Below, piece after piece: positions 9,143-18,688 of a DNA stretch of 64,000 bases. Source of the DNA: Clostridium uliginosum (GTDB taxonomy: Bacteria > Bacillota > Clostridia > Clostridiales > Clostridiaceae); NCBI RefSeq assembly GCF_900112485.1, contig NZ_FOMG01000006.1, forward strand, positions 1 to 64,000, given 5' to 3'. The notes below the pieces were generated by a model that was not told the DNA's origin, did no database searches, and was given only the letters and a program-made list of their open reading frames with translations. The first letter of the stretch is position 1, and each line of letters starts with the position of its first letter. Position numbers and translations under genes: made by a program.

Positions 9143-9367
9143 CGCTTTGTTTTAAAACCGTGTTGATATTGTTATATAAAGCTCATGGACGGTGAAATTT
9201 ACTTTAAGAACTCTAAAATTAATATTAGTCCTATTAATGCATGCTCCCAATCAAAGATTGTGACAAGCAATTAATAGTACAAATATTCATTAAGAGTTCT
9301 ACAAAGCAAATTTCAATGCCAGTTCGCTATTATATAACAATATCAACACTCTGTTAAAACATAGCAA
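9143..9367. repeat. Giant imperfect palindrome, MITE-like (family 2)
   Basis: The arms 9149-9179 and 9330-9360 differ at about 3 of 31 positions; both contain TGTTGATATTGTTATATAA. Inner arms TGAAATTTACTTTAAGAACTCT-like at 9194-9213 pair with 9292-9315. The whole gap between two genes would therefore fold into one hairpin of about 225 nt. No coding capacity. Only one copy is in this window. Confidence 0.75.
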
Positions 9368-9409
9368 AAAAATAAAATAATTTAAATTTAAAAATAGGAG
9401 ATGTTATTT

Positions 9410-10216
9410 TTGGATGTTATTGGTGAATTTTTAATTGAAAATTCTATGGCTAAAGAAGTAAGAACAATAAATGAAATAAATAAAGATAGTAAGGTTGTTT
9501 ATGAAGTTTTAAGAATAATAGATAGAAAGCCACTTTTTTTAGAAAATCACTTAGCTAGGATGAAAAATTCTTTTAATTTAATAAATATAGAGTATTGCTT
9601 AAATGATGATGAAATAGTAAAAGATATAAATACATTAATAGAAAAAAACAATAAAATAGAAGGAAATATAAAGATAACTTATAATGTAAGTGAGAAGTTA
9701 TTAAGAATTTTTTTCATAAAACATTCATACCCAAGTGAATTAATGTATGAAAATGGAGTTAAAACCATTTTGTATTTTGGAGAAAGAGATAATCCTAATG
9801 CAAAAATAATTAATCAAAGTTTTAGAGACAAAGTTAATAATAAAATAAAACAAAATTATGCTTATGAAGCTATTTTAGTTGACAGAAACGGATATATAAC
9901 AGAAGGAAGCAAATCCAATATATTTATGGTGAAAAATAACATCATTTTAACATCTCCTGTTAAATCAGTACTCCCTGGAGTTACAAGAGGGGAAATAATT
10001 AAAATAGCTAATGATAATAATATTGAAGTTAGAGAAATAGAGTATAAATATTCAGATATTAATAAATTACAAGGAATGTTTATATGCGGGACATCTCCTA
10101 AAATACTTCCAATAAATAAAGTAAATGATATGGATATGAATAAAGACAATAAAATTATCAGGAAGTTAATGGAATGTTATAATAATGAAATAGACGACTA
10201 TATTCGACTAAATTAG
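9410..10216 (+). CDS. PLP-dependent class IV aminotransferase (268 aa)
   Basis: Fold-type IV PLP enzyme of the branched-chain aminotransferase / D-amino-acid aminotransferase / 4-amino-4-deoxychorismate lyase group. It shows FLENHLARM near residue 45, SFRDKVNNKIK with a candidate PLP lysine, the conserved ITEGSKSNIF, LPGVTRGEI and a C-terminal GTSPKILPI. ATG 9401 abuts the ribosome site ATAGGAG, so TTG at 9410 (9-nt spacing) is the better start. It is monocistronic. The short length favours the PabC / D-amino-acid subgroup, but specificity is not decidable by eye. Confidence 0.85.
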   Translation: MDVIGEFLIENSMAKEVRTINEINKDSKVVYEVLRIIDRKPLFLENHLARMKNSFNLINIEYCLNDDEIVKDINTLIEKNNKIEGNIKITYNVSEKLLRIFFIKHSYPSELMYENGVKTILYFGERDNPNAKIINQSFRDKVNNKIKQNYAYEAILVDRNGYITEGSKSNIFMVKNNIILTSPVKSVLPGVTRGEIIKIANDNNIEVREIEYKYSDINKLQGMFICGTSPKILPINKVNDMDMNKDNKIIRKLMECYNNEIDDYIRLN

Positions 10217-10244
10217 ATAGAAAATACCCAATTAATAAGGAATA

Positions 10245-10289
10245 TTGACAAAATAGGATATATAAAATTATTTTACCATATGGTATACT
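10245..10289 (+). promoter_or_regulatory. Candidate promoter region of the chemotaxis operon
   Basis: A perfect -35 box TTGACA at 10245-10250 is followed 18 nt later by TATTTT. A TATACT at 10284-10289 has TATAAA 17 nt upstream. Either could serve as the sigma-A promoter for fapA and the che genes. No sigma-D-type pattern was found here. Confidence 0.35.
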
Positions 10290-10326
10290 AAGAAAAACAA
10301 TTATTTTTTATAGGAGTTGAATTTTT

Positions 10327-12333
10327 ATGAGTCTCTTATTTTCTGCTACTACATTAGACAAATGCCTTGAGAAGGCGTCTAGTGAGTTACAGGTTTCAAA
10401 AGAATGCTTAAAATATACTATTATTGAACGAAAAAATACGTTTTTTAGAAAACAAGTTAAAATAGAAGTTTCGCAATGTGATGTAATTAATAAAAGTATT
10501 GATACAATAGTTACTGAAAAAAATACAGATGAAATGCAAGAAACAATAGAAAATGATATATGTACTAATACAATAGATATTAAAGAAGAAAAATTACAAA
10601 GTGGAATTAAGGTACAAAATGGAGAAATAATAATTTCTGATTGTGACTATGTAAATAATAATTATGTAACGTTAGAGTCTTGTTTTGGAATTACTCTTTT
10701 TGTTAATGAACAAGAATGCAAGGGAACAGTAGTAGTAAGAGGTATTGATAATATTGAGAGTAAATCTATAAAAGAAGAGGCAACTAGAAAAGTTCATATA
10801 TCTACTTCTGAAGATGGTATGGAGGCGTATATAATAATACAATATACTCCAGAATATCATTATGAATTAAAAGACAAGCCATGCTGTGACAATCTTGTTC
10901 TTGAAGCAAAAAAAGTTGCAGGGAAATATCCACCTAAATATACTTTAGGTGAATTACAATTACTATTAAAGGATAATAAAATTGTCCATGGAATAATAAA
11001 AGAAAATTTAGAAGAGGTATGTGCAAAAAACAATGAAGAAAAGGTGTTAATTGCTAAAGGGGATTCAGTTGTAGAAGATATTCCTGATACTATTAACGTA
11101 TTTTTTGAAACAAATAAGAAAAGAATATTAAAAGATGATGATGAAAAAATAGATTACAGAAATATGTATTCAATTTCAACTATAAAGATAAATGAAGTTT
11201 TAGCGGAAAAAATCACAGGTAAAGATGGAAAAGATGGAAAAGATATATTTGGAAAAGAAATACACAGGATTCATGCAAAAAAAATACCTATAAAAACAGG
11301 AGAAGGATGTATTCTTAGAGAAAATAAGATATTAGCAACCATAGAAGGTAGACCTTCATCTAAAGCAGGTGTTTTTTGTGTTAATAAAATTTATAGCATA
11401 GATGATGTTGATATAAAAAGTGGAAATATACATTTTATAGGAGATGTAGAAATAAATGGTAGTGTAAAAAGTGGAACAGAAGTTAAAGTAGGAAATTCAG
11501 TTATTGTTAAGCACAATGTAGAAGATGCAAATGTAATAGCTGGTGGGCAGGTTACCATTTTAGCTAATGCATTAAATTCTACAATAACATCAGGAGCTGA
11601 AGATATTAATAAGAAAAAGTATTTAGAAATATTAAAACAGTACGATAATACAATAGAGGAATTAATTGATTCTGTAAAACAGATAAAAGATAAAAAACTT
11701 TTAGGCGTAAAGAAAACTGATGGAGAAGTTATTAAGCTATTAATAGAAAACAAATTTAAAAGTATTCCTCGTTTGTCCATGCTTATTATAAGTCACAATT
11801 TAAGTAATGGAATAAGTGAAAATGAAATATTATATTTTATTAGAGATAAACTATTAGGTCTTGGACCAATTAAAATAAAAAGTTTCTTTGAATTACATGA
11901 CTTTCAGCAGTTAATAAAAAAAGAAATGAATACATTAGGAGAAGAAACAACTATTCCTACAGACATATATGTAAGTTATTCTCAAGATTCCAAAATAAAT
12001 GCTTCAGGAAATGTATTTATAACCGGTAAAGGTCAATATGTTTCTCAAGTAACAGCTTTGAATAATATAGAATTTACACAAAGCGGAGCAGTATCTAGAG
12101 GTGGCATATTATGTGCTGGAAATGAAATAAAAGTAAGAACAGTAGGGAGTATAGCAGGGGTAGTTACTAGATTAGAGGTTTCTAAGAAAGGAATTATTAC
12201 AGCTGATGTAGCTTACCAAAATACTACTTTTTGTTTTGGAGAAAAGCAAGTTGTATTAGATGTAGCATCCCGTGATGTAAAAGCATATTTGGGTAAAGAT
12301 GGAATGATAACTATTGACAAGTTTTTATTATAG
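10327..12333 (+). CDS. fapA: FapA-family (DUF342) polymer-forming protein (668 aa)
   Basis: DUF342/FapA proteins have an N-terminal Jag-N-like segment (residues about 1-60: TLDKCLEKASSELQVSKECL), a central beta domain and a right-handed beta-helix. Here ITGKDGKDGKDIFGKEI is near 297 and helix-type repeats such as GDVEINGSVKSGTEVKVGNSVIV are from about 375 and again after 550. Between them is a coiled-coil segment (about 430-490). The family is linked to flagellar assembly and CheA-type signalling in other bacteria, but its biochemical role is unclear. It is first gene of the che operon, 13 nt before the cheW start. Confidence 0.85.
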   Translation: MSLLFSATTLDKCLEKASSELQVSKECLKYTIIERKNTFFRKQVKIEVSQCDVINKSIDTIVTEKNTDEMQETIENDICTNTIDIKEEKLQSGIKVQNGEIIISDCDYVNNNYVTLESCFGITLFVNEQECKGTVVVRGIDNIESKSIKEEATRKVHISTSEDGMEAYIIIQYTPEYHYELKDKPCCDNLVLEAKKVAGKYPPKYTLGELQLLLKDNKIVHGIIKENLEEVCAKNNEEKVLIAKGDSVVEDIPDTINVFFETNKKRILKDDDEKIDYRNMYSISTIKINEVLAEKITGKDGKDGKDIFGKEIHRIHAKKIPIKTGEGCILRENKILATIEGRPSSKAGVFCVNKIYSIDDVDIKSGNIHFIGDVEINGSVKSGTEVKVGNSVIVKHNVEDANVIAGGQVTILANALNSTITSGAEDINKKKYLEILKQYDNTIEELIDSVKQIKDKKLLGVKKTDGEVIKLLIENKFKSIPRLSMLIISHNLSNGISENEILYFIRDKLLGLGPIKIKSFFELHDFQQLIKKEMNTLGEETTIPTDIYVSYSQDSKINASGNVFITGKGQYVSQVTALNNIEFTQSGAVSRGGILCAGNEIKVRTVGSIAGVVTRLEVSKKGIITADVAYQNTTFCFGEKQVVLDVASRDVKAYLGKDGMITIDKFLL

Positions 12334-12346
12334 GAGGAAAAAGATT

Positions 12347-12796
12347 ATGGCAAGTAATGAAATGAAGATATTAATTTTCAGCTTAAATGATGAACACTAC
12401 GCAACGGATATAAAGGATGTAGAAAGAATTTTAGGATACGAAGAACCAACAGTTCTTCCAGAAGCACCTTCATTTGTAAAAGGAGTGATAAACTATCAAG
12501 AAAGTATTCTTCCAATAATAAGTTTATCAAAAAAGTTTAACTTTGGAGAAGATAAAGATACCGAAAATAGAAAAATTATAGTTGTAAAAAGAGACGATAA
12601 AAAGTTTGGAATTATTGTAGAAAATGTTTATGAAGTTAAAGATATTGATAATGACTTAATAGAAGTCTCTCCGCCAATTACAGCTTCAATATCAAGAACA
12701 TATATTAAGGGTCTGATAAGATTAGGAAATAATATAGTGATTCTTTTAGATTTAGATAAGATCTTGTCTTTAGAGGAAGAGCAAAGTATATTTTAG
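12347..12796 (+). CDS. cheW: Chemotaxis adaptor CheW, first copy (149 aa)
   Basis: The CheW domain fills the protein: MKILIFSLNDEHYATDIKDVERIL, then FVKGVINYQESILPIISLSKKF, and FGIIVENVYEVKDID. It bridges methyl-accepting receptors and CheA in cytoplasmic arrays. An in-frame upstream ATG at 12314 lies inside fapA. The start ATG 12347 follows TAGGAGGAAAA, in which the fapA stop is embedded, so translation is probably coupled. A second CheW is at 18269. Confidence 0.92.
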   Translation: MASNEMKILIFSLNDEHYATDIKDVERILGYEEPTVLPEAPSFVKGVINYQESILPIISLSKKFNFGEDKDTENRKIIVVKRDDKKFGIIVENVYEVKDIDNDLIEVSPPITASISRTYIKGLIRLGNNIVILLDLDKILSLEEEQSIF

Positions 12797-12805
12797 GGGG
12801 GAAAA

Positions 12806-13294
12806 ATGGAGAATACAGACGTAAAAGTTGGAATAGCAGATTTGAATTTAGTATTATCACCAGGAAAAATCATGACTATAGGTTTAGGATCGTGTATAGG
12901 TATAGCACTGTATGATAAAACTCTAAAATTAGCTGGATTATCACATATAATGCTTCCAGATAGCACTCAATTTAAAAGTGTAATTAATCCAATGAAATTT
13001 GCAGATCTTGCTATTCCTATTTTGATTAAGAAGATGGAAGAAAAAGGTTGCAGGAGAAGAAATTTAATAGCAAAAATTGCTGGAGGAGCTTCTATGTTTA
13101 ACTTTTCTGATAAAAGCATGGTAGGTGATATAGGCAAGAGAAATGCTATAGCTGTAAAAAAATCATTAGGTGATTTAAGAATTCCTATTATAGCAGAACA
13201 AGTAGGTGGGAATAAAGGAAGAACAATGATTGTAGAGGCTTTAGATGGTAAGGTTACACTGAAAATTGTTGGAATTGGAATTGTGGAATTGTAA
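12806..13294 (+). CDS. cheD: Chemoreceptor glutamine deamidase CheD (162 aa)
   Basis: CheD deamidates receptor glutamines and, in Firmicutes, binds CheC and raises its phosphatase activity. GLGSCIGIALYD near residue 28 has the catalytic Cys, LSHIMLP the catalytic His (about residue 48), and KIAGGASMF with later IIAEQVGGNKGR completes the family signature. It begins 9 nt after cheW with GGGGGG as ribosome site. Both partners, cheC and receptors' kinase cheA, are in the same operon. Confidence 0.95.
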   Translation: MENTDVKVGIADLNLVLSPGKIMTIGLGSCIGIALYDKTLKLAGLSHIMLPDSTQFKSVINPMKFADLAIPILIKKMEEKGCRRRNLIAKIAGGASMFNFSDKSMVGDIGKRNAIAVKKSLGDLRIPIIAEQVGGNKGRTMIVEALDGKVTLKIVGIGIVEL

Positions 13295-13307
13295 AGAGGT
13301 GATAGAT

Positions 13308-14417
13308 TTGAGTAAAATAAAAGTTGTTGTTACTGATGATTCAGCATTTATGAGAAAGCTAATATCGGAGATGATAGATGAAGAAATAGATTTTGAAGTT
13401 ATAGCAAAGTTTAGGAATGGGAAAGAACTTGTTCAAAAAGTAGATCAATATAATCCAGATATTATTACCTTAGATTTAGAAATGCCTGAGATGGATGGAT
13501 TAACAACGCTTAAAGAATTAAATAAGATGGGTAAAAATTATTCTGTAATTATGCTAAGCAGTGTGACATCAAAAGGTTCAGAACAAACCATGGAATGTTT
13601 GGAAAATGGAGCAATTGATTTTATACAAAAACCTTCAGGAAGCATATCACTTGATATAAAGAAAATACAAGAAGACTTAATACAAAAAATCAGAAGTATA
13701 GCTACAAGAAGAAATATTAGTAACAAAACAAGAAGAATTTCAAGTGTAGCTACAGCAAGCGTAGCTTCAACAAGCAGTTTAACATATGATACAAAATCTA
13801 AAGAAATAAAGAAACATGAACATATTAATGTAACTAACGTTAAAAATAAAAAAATTGATGCTGTAGTTATTGGAGCATCTACTGGAGGGCCTAAGGCACT
13901 TCAACAAGTATTAACTAAGTTTCCAAATGATATTGAAGTACCTATATTTGTAGTACAACATATGCCACAAGGATTTACCAAAGCTTTTGCTGAAAGGTTA
14001 GATAGACTTTGCAATGTTAGAGTTTTTGAAGCGGAAGAAGGAATGAAAATTTTAAATAATACAATATATATTGCAAAGGGTGGATATCATATGACTGTTG
14101 GAAAAGATGGCAAAATACATTTAAATGAAGAGCCAGCTATTTGGGGAGTTAGACCAGCAGTAGATAAGCTTTTTGATTCTGCAATAAAAGTATATGGGGG
14201 TAATTTAGTATCAGCTGTTTTAACAGGTATGGGAAGAGATGGAGCAGATGGAACTAAGCACATAAAAGATTATGGTGGGGTCACAATATCTGAACATGAA
14301 TCAACTTGTACAATTTATGGAATGCCAAAAGCAGCATTTGAAACTGGAAAAGTAGATTTAGTTTTGCCCCTTAATAATATAGCACAAGAAATAACAAAGA
14401 TTGTAAAAAAACATTAG
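13308..14417 (+). CDS. cheB: Chemotaxis response regulator / receptor methylesterase CheB (369 aa)
   Basis: N-terminal receiver domain: VVTDDSAFMR, phospho-acceptor D56 in TLDLEMPEMDG, QKPSG with the conserved Lys. A Ser/Thr-rich linker of about 60 residues follows, then the C-terminal methylesterase with the catalytic Ser in GASTGGPKAL, the His in QHMPQGFT and the Asp in GMGRDGADG. It removes receptor methyl groups and counteracts CheR. The start is TTG 13308 after AGAGGTGATAG; an earlier in-frame ATG lies inside cheD and would add a meaningless 14-residue tail. Confidence 0.96.
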   Translation: MSKIKVVVTDDSAFMRKLISEMIDEEIDFEVIAKFRNGKELVQKVDQYNPDIITLDLEMPEMDGLTTLKELNKMGKNYSVIMLSSVTSKGSEQTMECLENGAIDFIQKPSGSISLDIKKIQEDLIQKIRSIATRRNISNKTRRISSVATASVASTSSLTYDTKSKEIKKHEHINVTNVKNKKIDAVVIGASTGGPKALQQVLTKFPNDIEVPIFVVQHMPQGFTKAFAERLDRLCNVRVFEAEEGMKILNNTIYIAKGGYHMTVGKDGKIHLNEEPAIWGVRPAVDKLFDSAIKVYGGNLVSAVLTGMGRDGADGTKHIKDYGGVTISEHESTCTIYGMPKAAFETGKVDLVLPLNNIAQEITKIVKKH

Positions 14418-14427
14418 GAGGGAAAAT

Positions 14428-15195
14428 ATGGATTTTAATGATTTTCATAAGTGGGTTCACAGAGAATTAGGAATAAATTTATCTGCTTATAAGCCTGATC
14501 AACTTAATAGAAGAATAGATAGTTTGATGAGCAGAGTTGGTATAAAATCACTAGATGAATATACAAAGGTGATAAAGTGTGATAGCGAACAAAGACAAAA
14601 ATTCTTAGATTTCATTACAATAAATGTTACTGAATTTTTTAGAAACCCTGAGTTATTTGATGATTTAGAAAAGAAAATCAGCACAGAGTTATTACATAAT
14701 AACCCAAATTTAAAAATTTGGAGTGCAGCATGTTCGATAGGCTGTGAACCATATACTATAGGTATGATTCTAAATAGGATATCACCTAACGGAAGACATA
14801 CTATAATAGCAACTGATATTGATAATACAATTTTATCTAAAGCTAAGCTTGGAGAATACACAAATAATGAAATGAAAAACATAAAAAGTAATGATTTAAA
14901 TAAGTATTTTGAGATTAAAGATGATAAATATTATATAAGTAATAAAATTAAATCTATGGTTACATTTAAAAAACATGATTTGATTTTGGATAGATATGAA
15001 AATAATTTCGATCTTATTATTTGTAGAAATGTTGTTATTTATTTTAATAATGATACTAAAGCAGAAATTTATAAAAGGTTTAGTAATTCATTAAAAAAAG
15101 GTGGTTTTTTATTTGTAGGAGCTACAGAAAGTATTTATAATTATAAAGACTATGGTTTCGAAAAAGCAGCTACATTTATTTATAAAAAGCTTTAA
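14428..15195 (+). CDS. cheR: Chemoreceptor methyltransferase CheR (255 aa)
   Basis: SAM-dependent glutamate methyltransferase that methylates receptors for adaptation. The N-terminal helical CheR domain (1-70) ends in NVTEFFRNPELF. The SAM-binding motif is WSAACSIGCEPYTIGM near residue 95, TDIDNTILSKAK follows, and DLIICRNVVIYF is near 195. Length is normal. Start ATG follows AGGAGGG, 10 nt after cheB. Confidence 0.96.
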   Translation: MDFNDFHKWVHRELGINLSAYKPDQLNRRIDSLMSRVGIKSLDEYTKVIKCDSEQRQKFLDFITINVTEFFRNPELFDDLEKKISTELLHNNPNLKIWSAACSIGCEPYTIGMILNRISPNGRHTIIATDIDNTILSKAKLGEYTNNEMKNIKSNDLNKYFEIKDDKYYISNKIKSMVTFKKHDLILDRYENNFDLIICRNVVIYFNNDTKAEIYKRFSNSLKKGGFLFVGATESIYNYKDYGFEKAATFIYKKL

Positions 15196-15207
15196 GGAGG
15201 GGTAATA

Positions 15208-17244
15208 ATGGATACATCTCAATATATGACCATGTTTTTAGAGGAATCTTTAGATAATCTTCAAACATTAAATGAGTCACTTTTAGATTTAGAACAAAAT
15301 CCAGATGATACTGATAAAGTTAATGCGATTTTTAGAGTGGCACATACAATTAAAGGTATGGCTGCAACTATGGGATTTACTAATGTTGCAGAATTAACCC
15401 ATAAAATGGAGGATGTATTAGCTAAATTTAGAGATGGAGAATTAAAAGTAACACAAAAGGTTGTAACTGTTTTATTTGATTGTCTAGATACATTAGAAAA
15501 GATGATTGATAATATACAATCTGGAGTAGATGATAAAATTGATATAGAAAGTATAATTAATTCTTTAGAAAATATAGCACTAGAAGGGAAAACAGATAAT
15601 AATGAAGAGCCTTTAGTAGAGATTCAAGATAAAGAAGAGCAATCTGGAGATTGTGAACTTAAATTAAATGAATATGATATATCTGTAATAAAGCAAGCTA
15701 AAGAAAAGTCCTTTAATGTTATGGAAATAAAAGTTTATTTAAGTGAAAATACATTGCTTAAATCAGCAAGAGCTTTTTTAATAGTTAAAGATCTTGAAGA
15801 TCACGGTGAAATTTTGAAATCAGAACCTTCAACAGAAGAGATTGAAAATGAAGACTTTGATTTAAAGTTAAGCTTTATACTAATAACTAATGATACTGTT
15901 GATGAAATAATTGACTTAGTAAATGGAATTTCAGAAGTTGTTAAAGCTGAAGTGTCTATGATAGAAATTAATATTGATGAAATCACACCAAAAGAAGTTC
16001 AAGAAAAAGTTATAGAAGATTCTAAAACTACTGCACTTAAAGAAGCTGAGGTACATAAACCTGCAGCAGAAAATAAAGTAAATAAGTCAAATGCTGTAAA
16101 AAAAGAATCCAAAAAAGCTCATCAGTCAGTAAGAGTTGATTTAGTAAGAATTGATAATTTAATGAATATGGTTTCAGAACTTGTAATTTATAGGACAAGA
16201 CTTGAACAAATAGTAATTGATCATAAGTCACAAGAATTAAATGAAACACTAGAACAAGTTGGAAGAACAACATCTGATCTTCAAGACTTAGTAATGAAAA
16301 TTAGAATGTTACCTTTAGATACTGTATTTAATAGGTTCCCAAGAATGATAAGAGATGTTTCAATAGAATTAGATAAAGAAATTAATTTTATTATAGAAGG
16401 TGCAGAAACAGAATTAGATAGAACAGTTATAGATGAAATTGGAGAACCACTAATACATCTCTTGAGAAATGCAGCAGATCATGGCGTTGAATCAAAAGAA
16501 GAAAGAATTGCAGCAGGAAAGAATCCAGTTGGAACAGTTAAACTAGTTGCATATCAAGAGGGAACAAAAGCATTAATTAAAGTAATAGATGATGGTGCAG
16601 GAATAGATGTTGCTAGAGTAAAAGCAAAAGCTGAGCAAAAAGGTATAAATACAGATGGATTATCAGATAATGATATTAAAAATTTAATTTTTGCTCAAGG
16701 ATTTAGTACTAATGAAGTAGTAACAGACATCTCAGGTAGAGGAGTTGGAATGGATGTTGTTAAAACAAAAATTTCGGCACTAGGAGGTACTGTAGACTTA
16801 TTTAGCAAACAAGGTGAAGGTTCAACTTTTGTAATTAAACTTCCACTAACACTACAAATTATACAAGCTTTACTTGTAAAAATTGGAGAAGAAACACTTG
16901 CCATTTCACTAGGTTTTATAGATAGAGTAATCGACTATAAAGAAGAAAATATAAAGACAAGTAATGGTAAGGAAGTTATTATTTATAGAGATAATGTAAT
17001 TCCATTAGTAAGATTAAATGAAACATTAGATATAGAGGCTGGCGAAACTGAGAAGAAATTTGTTATAATAGTCAATGTAGGAGACAAAACAATAGGATTA
17101 CTAGTAGATTCATTACTCGGACAACAAGAAATAGTAATAAAACCATTGGGAGAAACATTAAAAGGATTAGATCAATACATTGGAGCTACAATTTTAGGGA
17201 ATGGACTTGTTACATTGATATTAGATGTAGGTGCATTATTATAA
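15208..17244 (+). CDS. cheA: Chemotaxis histidine kinase CheA (678 aa)
   Basis: HPt domain with phospho-acceptor H46 in RVAHTIKGMAA, a P2-like region (about 150-260), dimerisation helices (about 300-370: VRIDNLMNMVSELVIYRT), and a HATPase with N box HLLRNAADHGVES, G1 DDGAGID and G2 GRGVGMDVVKTKI. A C-terminal CheW-like domain spans about 545-678. It autophosphorylates under receptor control and passes phosphate to CheY and CheB. Ribosome site AAGGAGGGG, 12 nt after cheR. Confidence 0.97.
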   Translation: MDTSQYMTMFLEESLDNLQTLNESLLDLEQNPDDTDKVNAIFRVAHTIKGMAATMGFTNVAELTHKMEDVLAKFRDGELKVTQKVVTVLFDCLDTLEKMIDNIQSGVDDKIDIESIINSLENIALEGKTDNNEEPLVEIQDKEEQSGDCELKLNEYDISVIKQAKEKSFNVMEIKVYLSENTLLKSARAFLIVKDLEDHGEILKSEPSTEEIENEDFDLKLSFILITNDTVDEIIDLVNGISEVVKAEVSMIEINIDEITPKEVQEKVIEDSKTTALKEAEVHKPAAENKVNKSNAVKKESKKAHQSVRVDLVRIDNLMNMVSELVIYRTRLEQIVIDHKSQELNETLEQVGRTTSDLQDLVMKIRMLPLDTVFNRFPRMIRDVSIELDKEINFIIEGAETELDRTVIDEIGEPLIHLLRNAADHGVESKEERIAAGKNPVGTVKLVAYQEGTKALIKVIDDGAGIDVARVKAKAEQKGINTDGLSDNDIKNLIFAQGFSTNEVVTDISGRGVGMDVVKTKISALGGTVDLFSKQGEGSTFVIKLPLTLQIIQALLVKIGEETLAISLGFIDRVIDYKEENIKTSNGKEVIIYRDNVIPLVRLNETLDIEAGETEKKFVIIVNVGDKTIGLLVDSLLGQQEIVIKPLGETLKGLDQYIGATILGNGLVTLILDVGALL

Positions 17245-17268
17245 CTATAATGTTATAGGAGGTAAAAA

Positions 17269-17868
17269 ATGGAAGAAACTAATTTTAATAGTATGCAATT
17301 AGATGCATTAAAAGAAGTGTCTAATATTGGAGCAGGAAATGCTGCAACCGCTCTTTCTATAATGATATCTGAAAAAATTGATATGACAGTGCCAGCAGTA
17401 AATATAGTACAACTTGAAGATATTATTGAATTAAATAGTGAAGAAGAAGTTGCTGGTATTGTTATTAGAGTACTTGGAGATATTACAGGTAATATCCTTT
17501 TAGTCTTTGATGGCAATAGAGCTAAGGATATCATAGAAAAATTAACAGGAATGAGAGAAGAAGTTATTGGTGAACTTGGAAATTCTGTGTTATGTGAAAT
17601 AACAAATATAATTTCAGCTTCATATATGAACGCAATAGCACAGTTTACTAATCTTCATATTATTCCATCCGTTCCAGCAGTTGCATATGATATGCTTAGT
17701 GCTATATTAACCACAACTTTTGCAGAATCTTGTCAATATGCTGAAAATATACTTGACATCGAGACTGTTTTCTTAGATGATACACAAGAGGAGATTGGAG
17801 CACATTTTTATTATGTTCCAATGCCAGGTTCTTTAGAAAAAATATTAAAATCAATTGGAGTAAATTAA
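17269..17868 (+). CDS. cheC: CheY-P phosphatase CheC (199 aa)
   Basis: CheC/CheX/FliY-family phosphatase. It has both E..N active-site helices: LKEVSNIGAGNAATAL near residue 15 and GNSVLCEITNIISASYMNA near 108. CheC with CheD and FliY replaces CheZ in Firmicutes, and all three are encoded here while no CheZ is seen. Start ATG follows TAGGAGG. Confidence 0.95.
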   Translation: MEETNFNSMQLDALKEVSNIGAGNAATALSIMISEKIDMTVPAVNIVQLEDIIELNSEEEVAGIVIRVLGDITGNILLVFDGNRAKDIIEKLTGMREEVIGELGNSVLCEITNIISASYMNAIAQFTNLHIIPSVPAVAYDMLSAILTTTFAESCQYAENILDIETVFLDDTQEEIGAHFYYVPMPGSLEKILKSIGVN

Positions 17869-17886
17869 TTTTGGAGGTAAGATTAT

Positions 17887-18246
17887 ATGGCTAAAGTTTT
17901 AATCGTAGATGATGCAGCATTCATGAGAATGATGATAAAGGACATACTTGAGAAGAATGATTTTGAAATAGTAGGTGAAGCTAGTAATGGAGCAATTGCT
18001 GTAGAGATGTATAAAAAAGAGAAACCAGATGTTGTTACAATGGATATCACAATGCCGGATGTAGATGGTATTGAAGCCGTTAAACAAATAAGAGCATTTG
18101 ATCCTAATGCAAAGATAATTATGTGCTCAGCAATGGGTCAACAATCAATGGTTATGGATGCAATAAGAGCAGGGGCAAAAGATTTTATAGTGAAACCATT
18201 TCAAGCAGATAGAGTATTAGAAGCAATCAAAAAAGTACTTGCCTAA
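17887..18246 (+). CDS. cheY: Chemotaxis response regulator CheY (119 aa)
   Basis: A single receiver domain: acidic pair D8/D9, phospho-acceptor D53 in TMDITMPD, the Ser in MCSAMG at about 81 and K103 in VKPF. Phosphorylated by CheA, it binds the N-terminal EIDALL peptides of FliM and FliY, both encoded just downstream. Ribosome site TGGAGG. Confidence 0.97.
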   Translation: MAKVLIVDDAAFMRMMIKDILEKNDFEIVGEASNGAIAVEMYKKEKPDVVTMDITMPDVDGIEAVKQIRAFDPNAKIIMCSAMGQQSMVMDAIRAGAKDFIVKPFQADRVLEAIKKVLA

Positions 18247-18268
18247 AACAAGTATGGGGGTGTATTAA

Positions 18269-18664
18269 ATGCAAATAGTAGTATTTAAGTTAGGAAATGA
18301 ACACTTTGCAGTTGAAACTGAAAGAGTTCAAAGTATTAATGACATAATGGGAATCACTAGAGTACCAAAGGCTCCTAGTTATATTAAAGGATTAATAAAT
18401 TTAAGAGGAAGCATAAAATCACTTGTAGATATAAATTTACTTTTAAATGTTAATTCTAGTACTGAACAAAACAACATAATAATTTTGACTGTTAAAGATG
18501 AAGAAATTGGAATATCAGTTGATGAAGTTGATGAAGTTTTAGATATAGATGAAAAAAACATCCAAAAATTAGATGATAATAATGCACTTGATTATATAAA
18601 GGGCATAATAAATTATGAAGATAAACTTTTGACAATAATAAACATTGATAAATTATTAAATTAA
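18269..18664 (+). CDS. cheW: Chemotaxis adaptor CheW, second copy (131 aa)
   Basis: A minimal CheW domain: MQIVVFKLGNEHFAVETERV, YIKGLINLRGSIKSLVDI, IGISVDEVDEVLDI. It differs clearly from the copy at 12347, so the two are probably old paralogues and may serve different receptor sets. It lies between cheY and fliM with a GGGGG ribosome site. Confidence 0.92.
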   Translation: MQIVVFKLGNEHFAVETERVQSINDIMGITRVPKAPSYIKGLINLRGSIKSLVDINLLLNVNSSTEQNNIIILTVKDEEIGISVDEVDEVLDIDEKNIQKLDDNNALDYIKGIINYEDKLLTIINIDKLLN

Positions 18665-18688
18665 AAGATGAAATGAGGGGTAAAGAAA

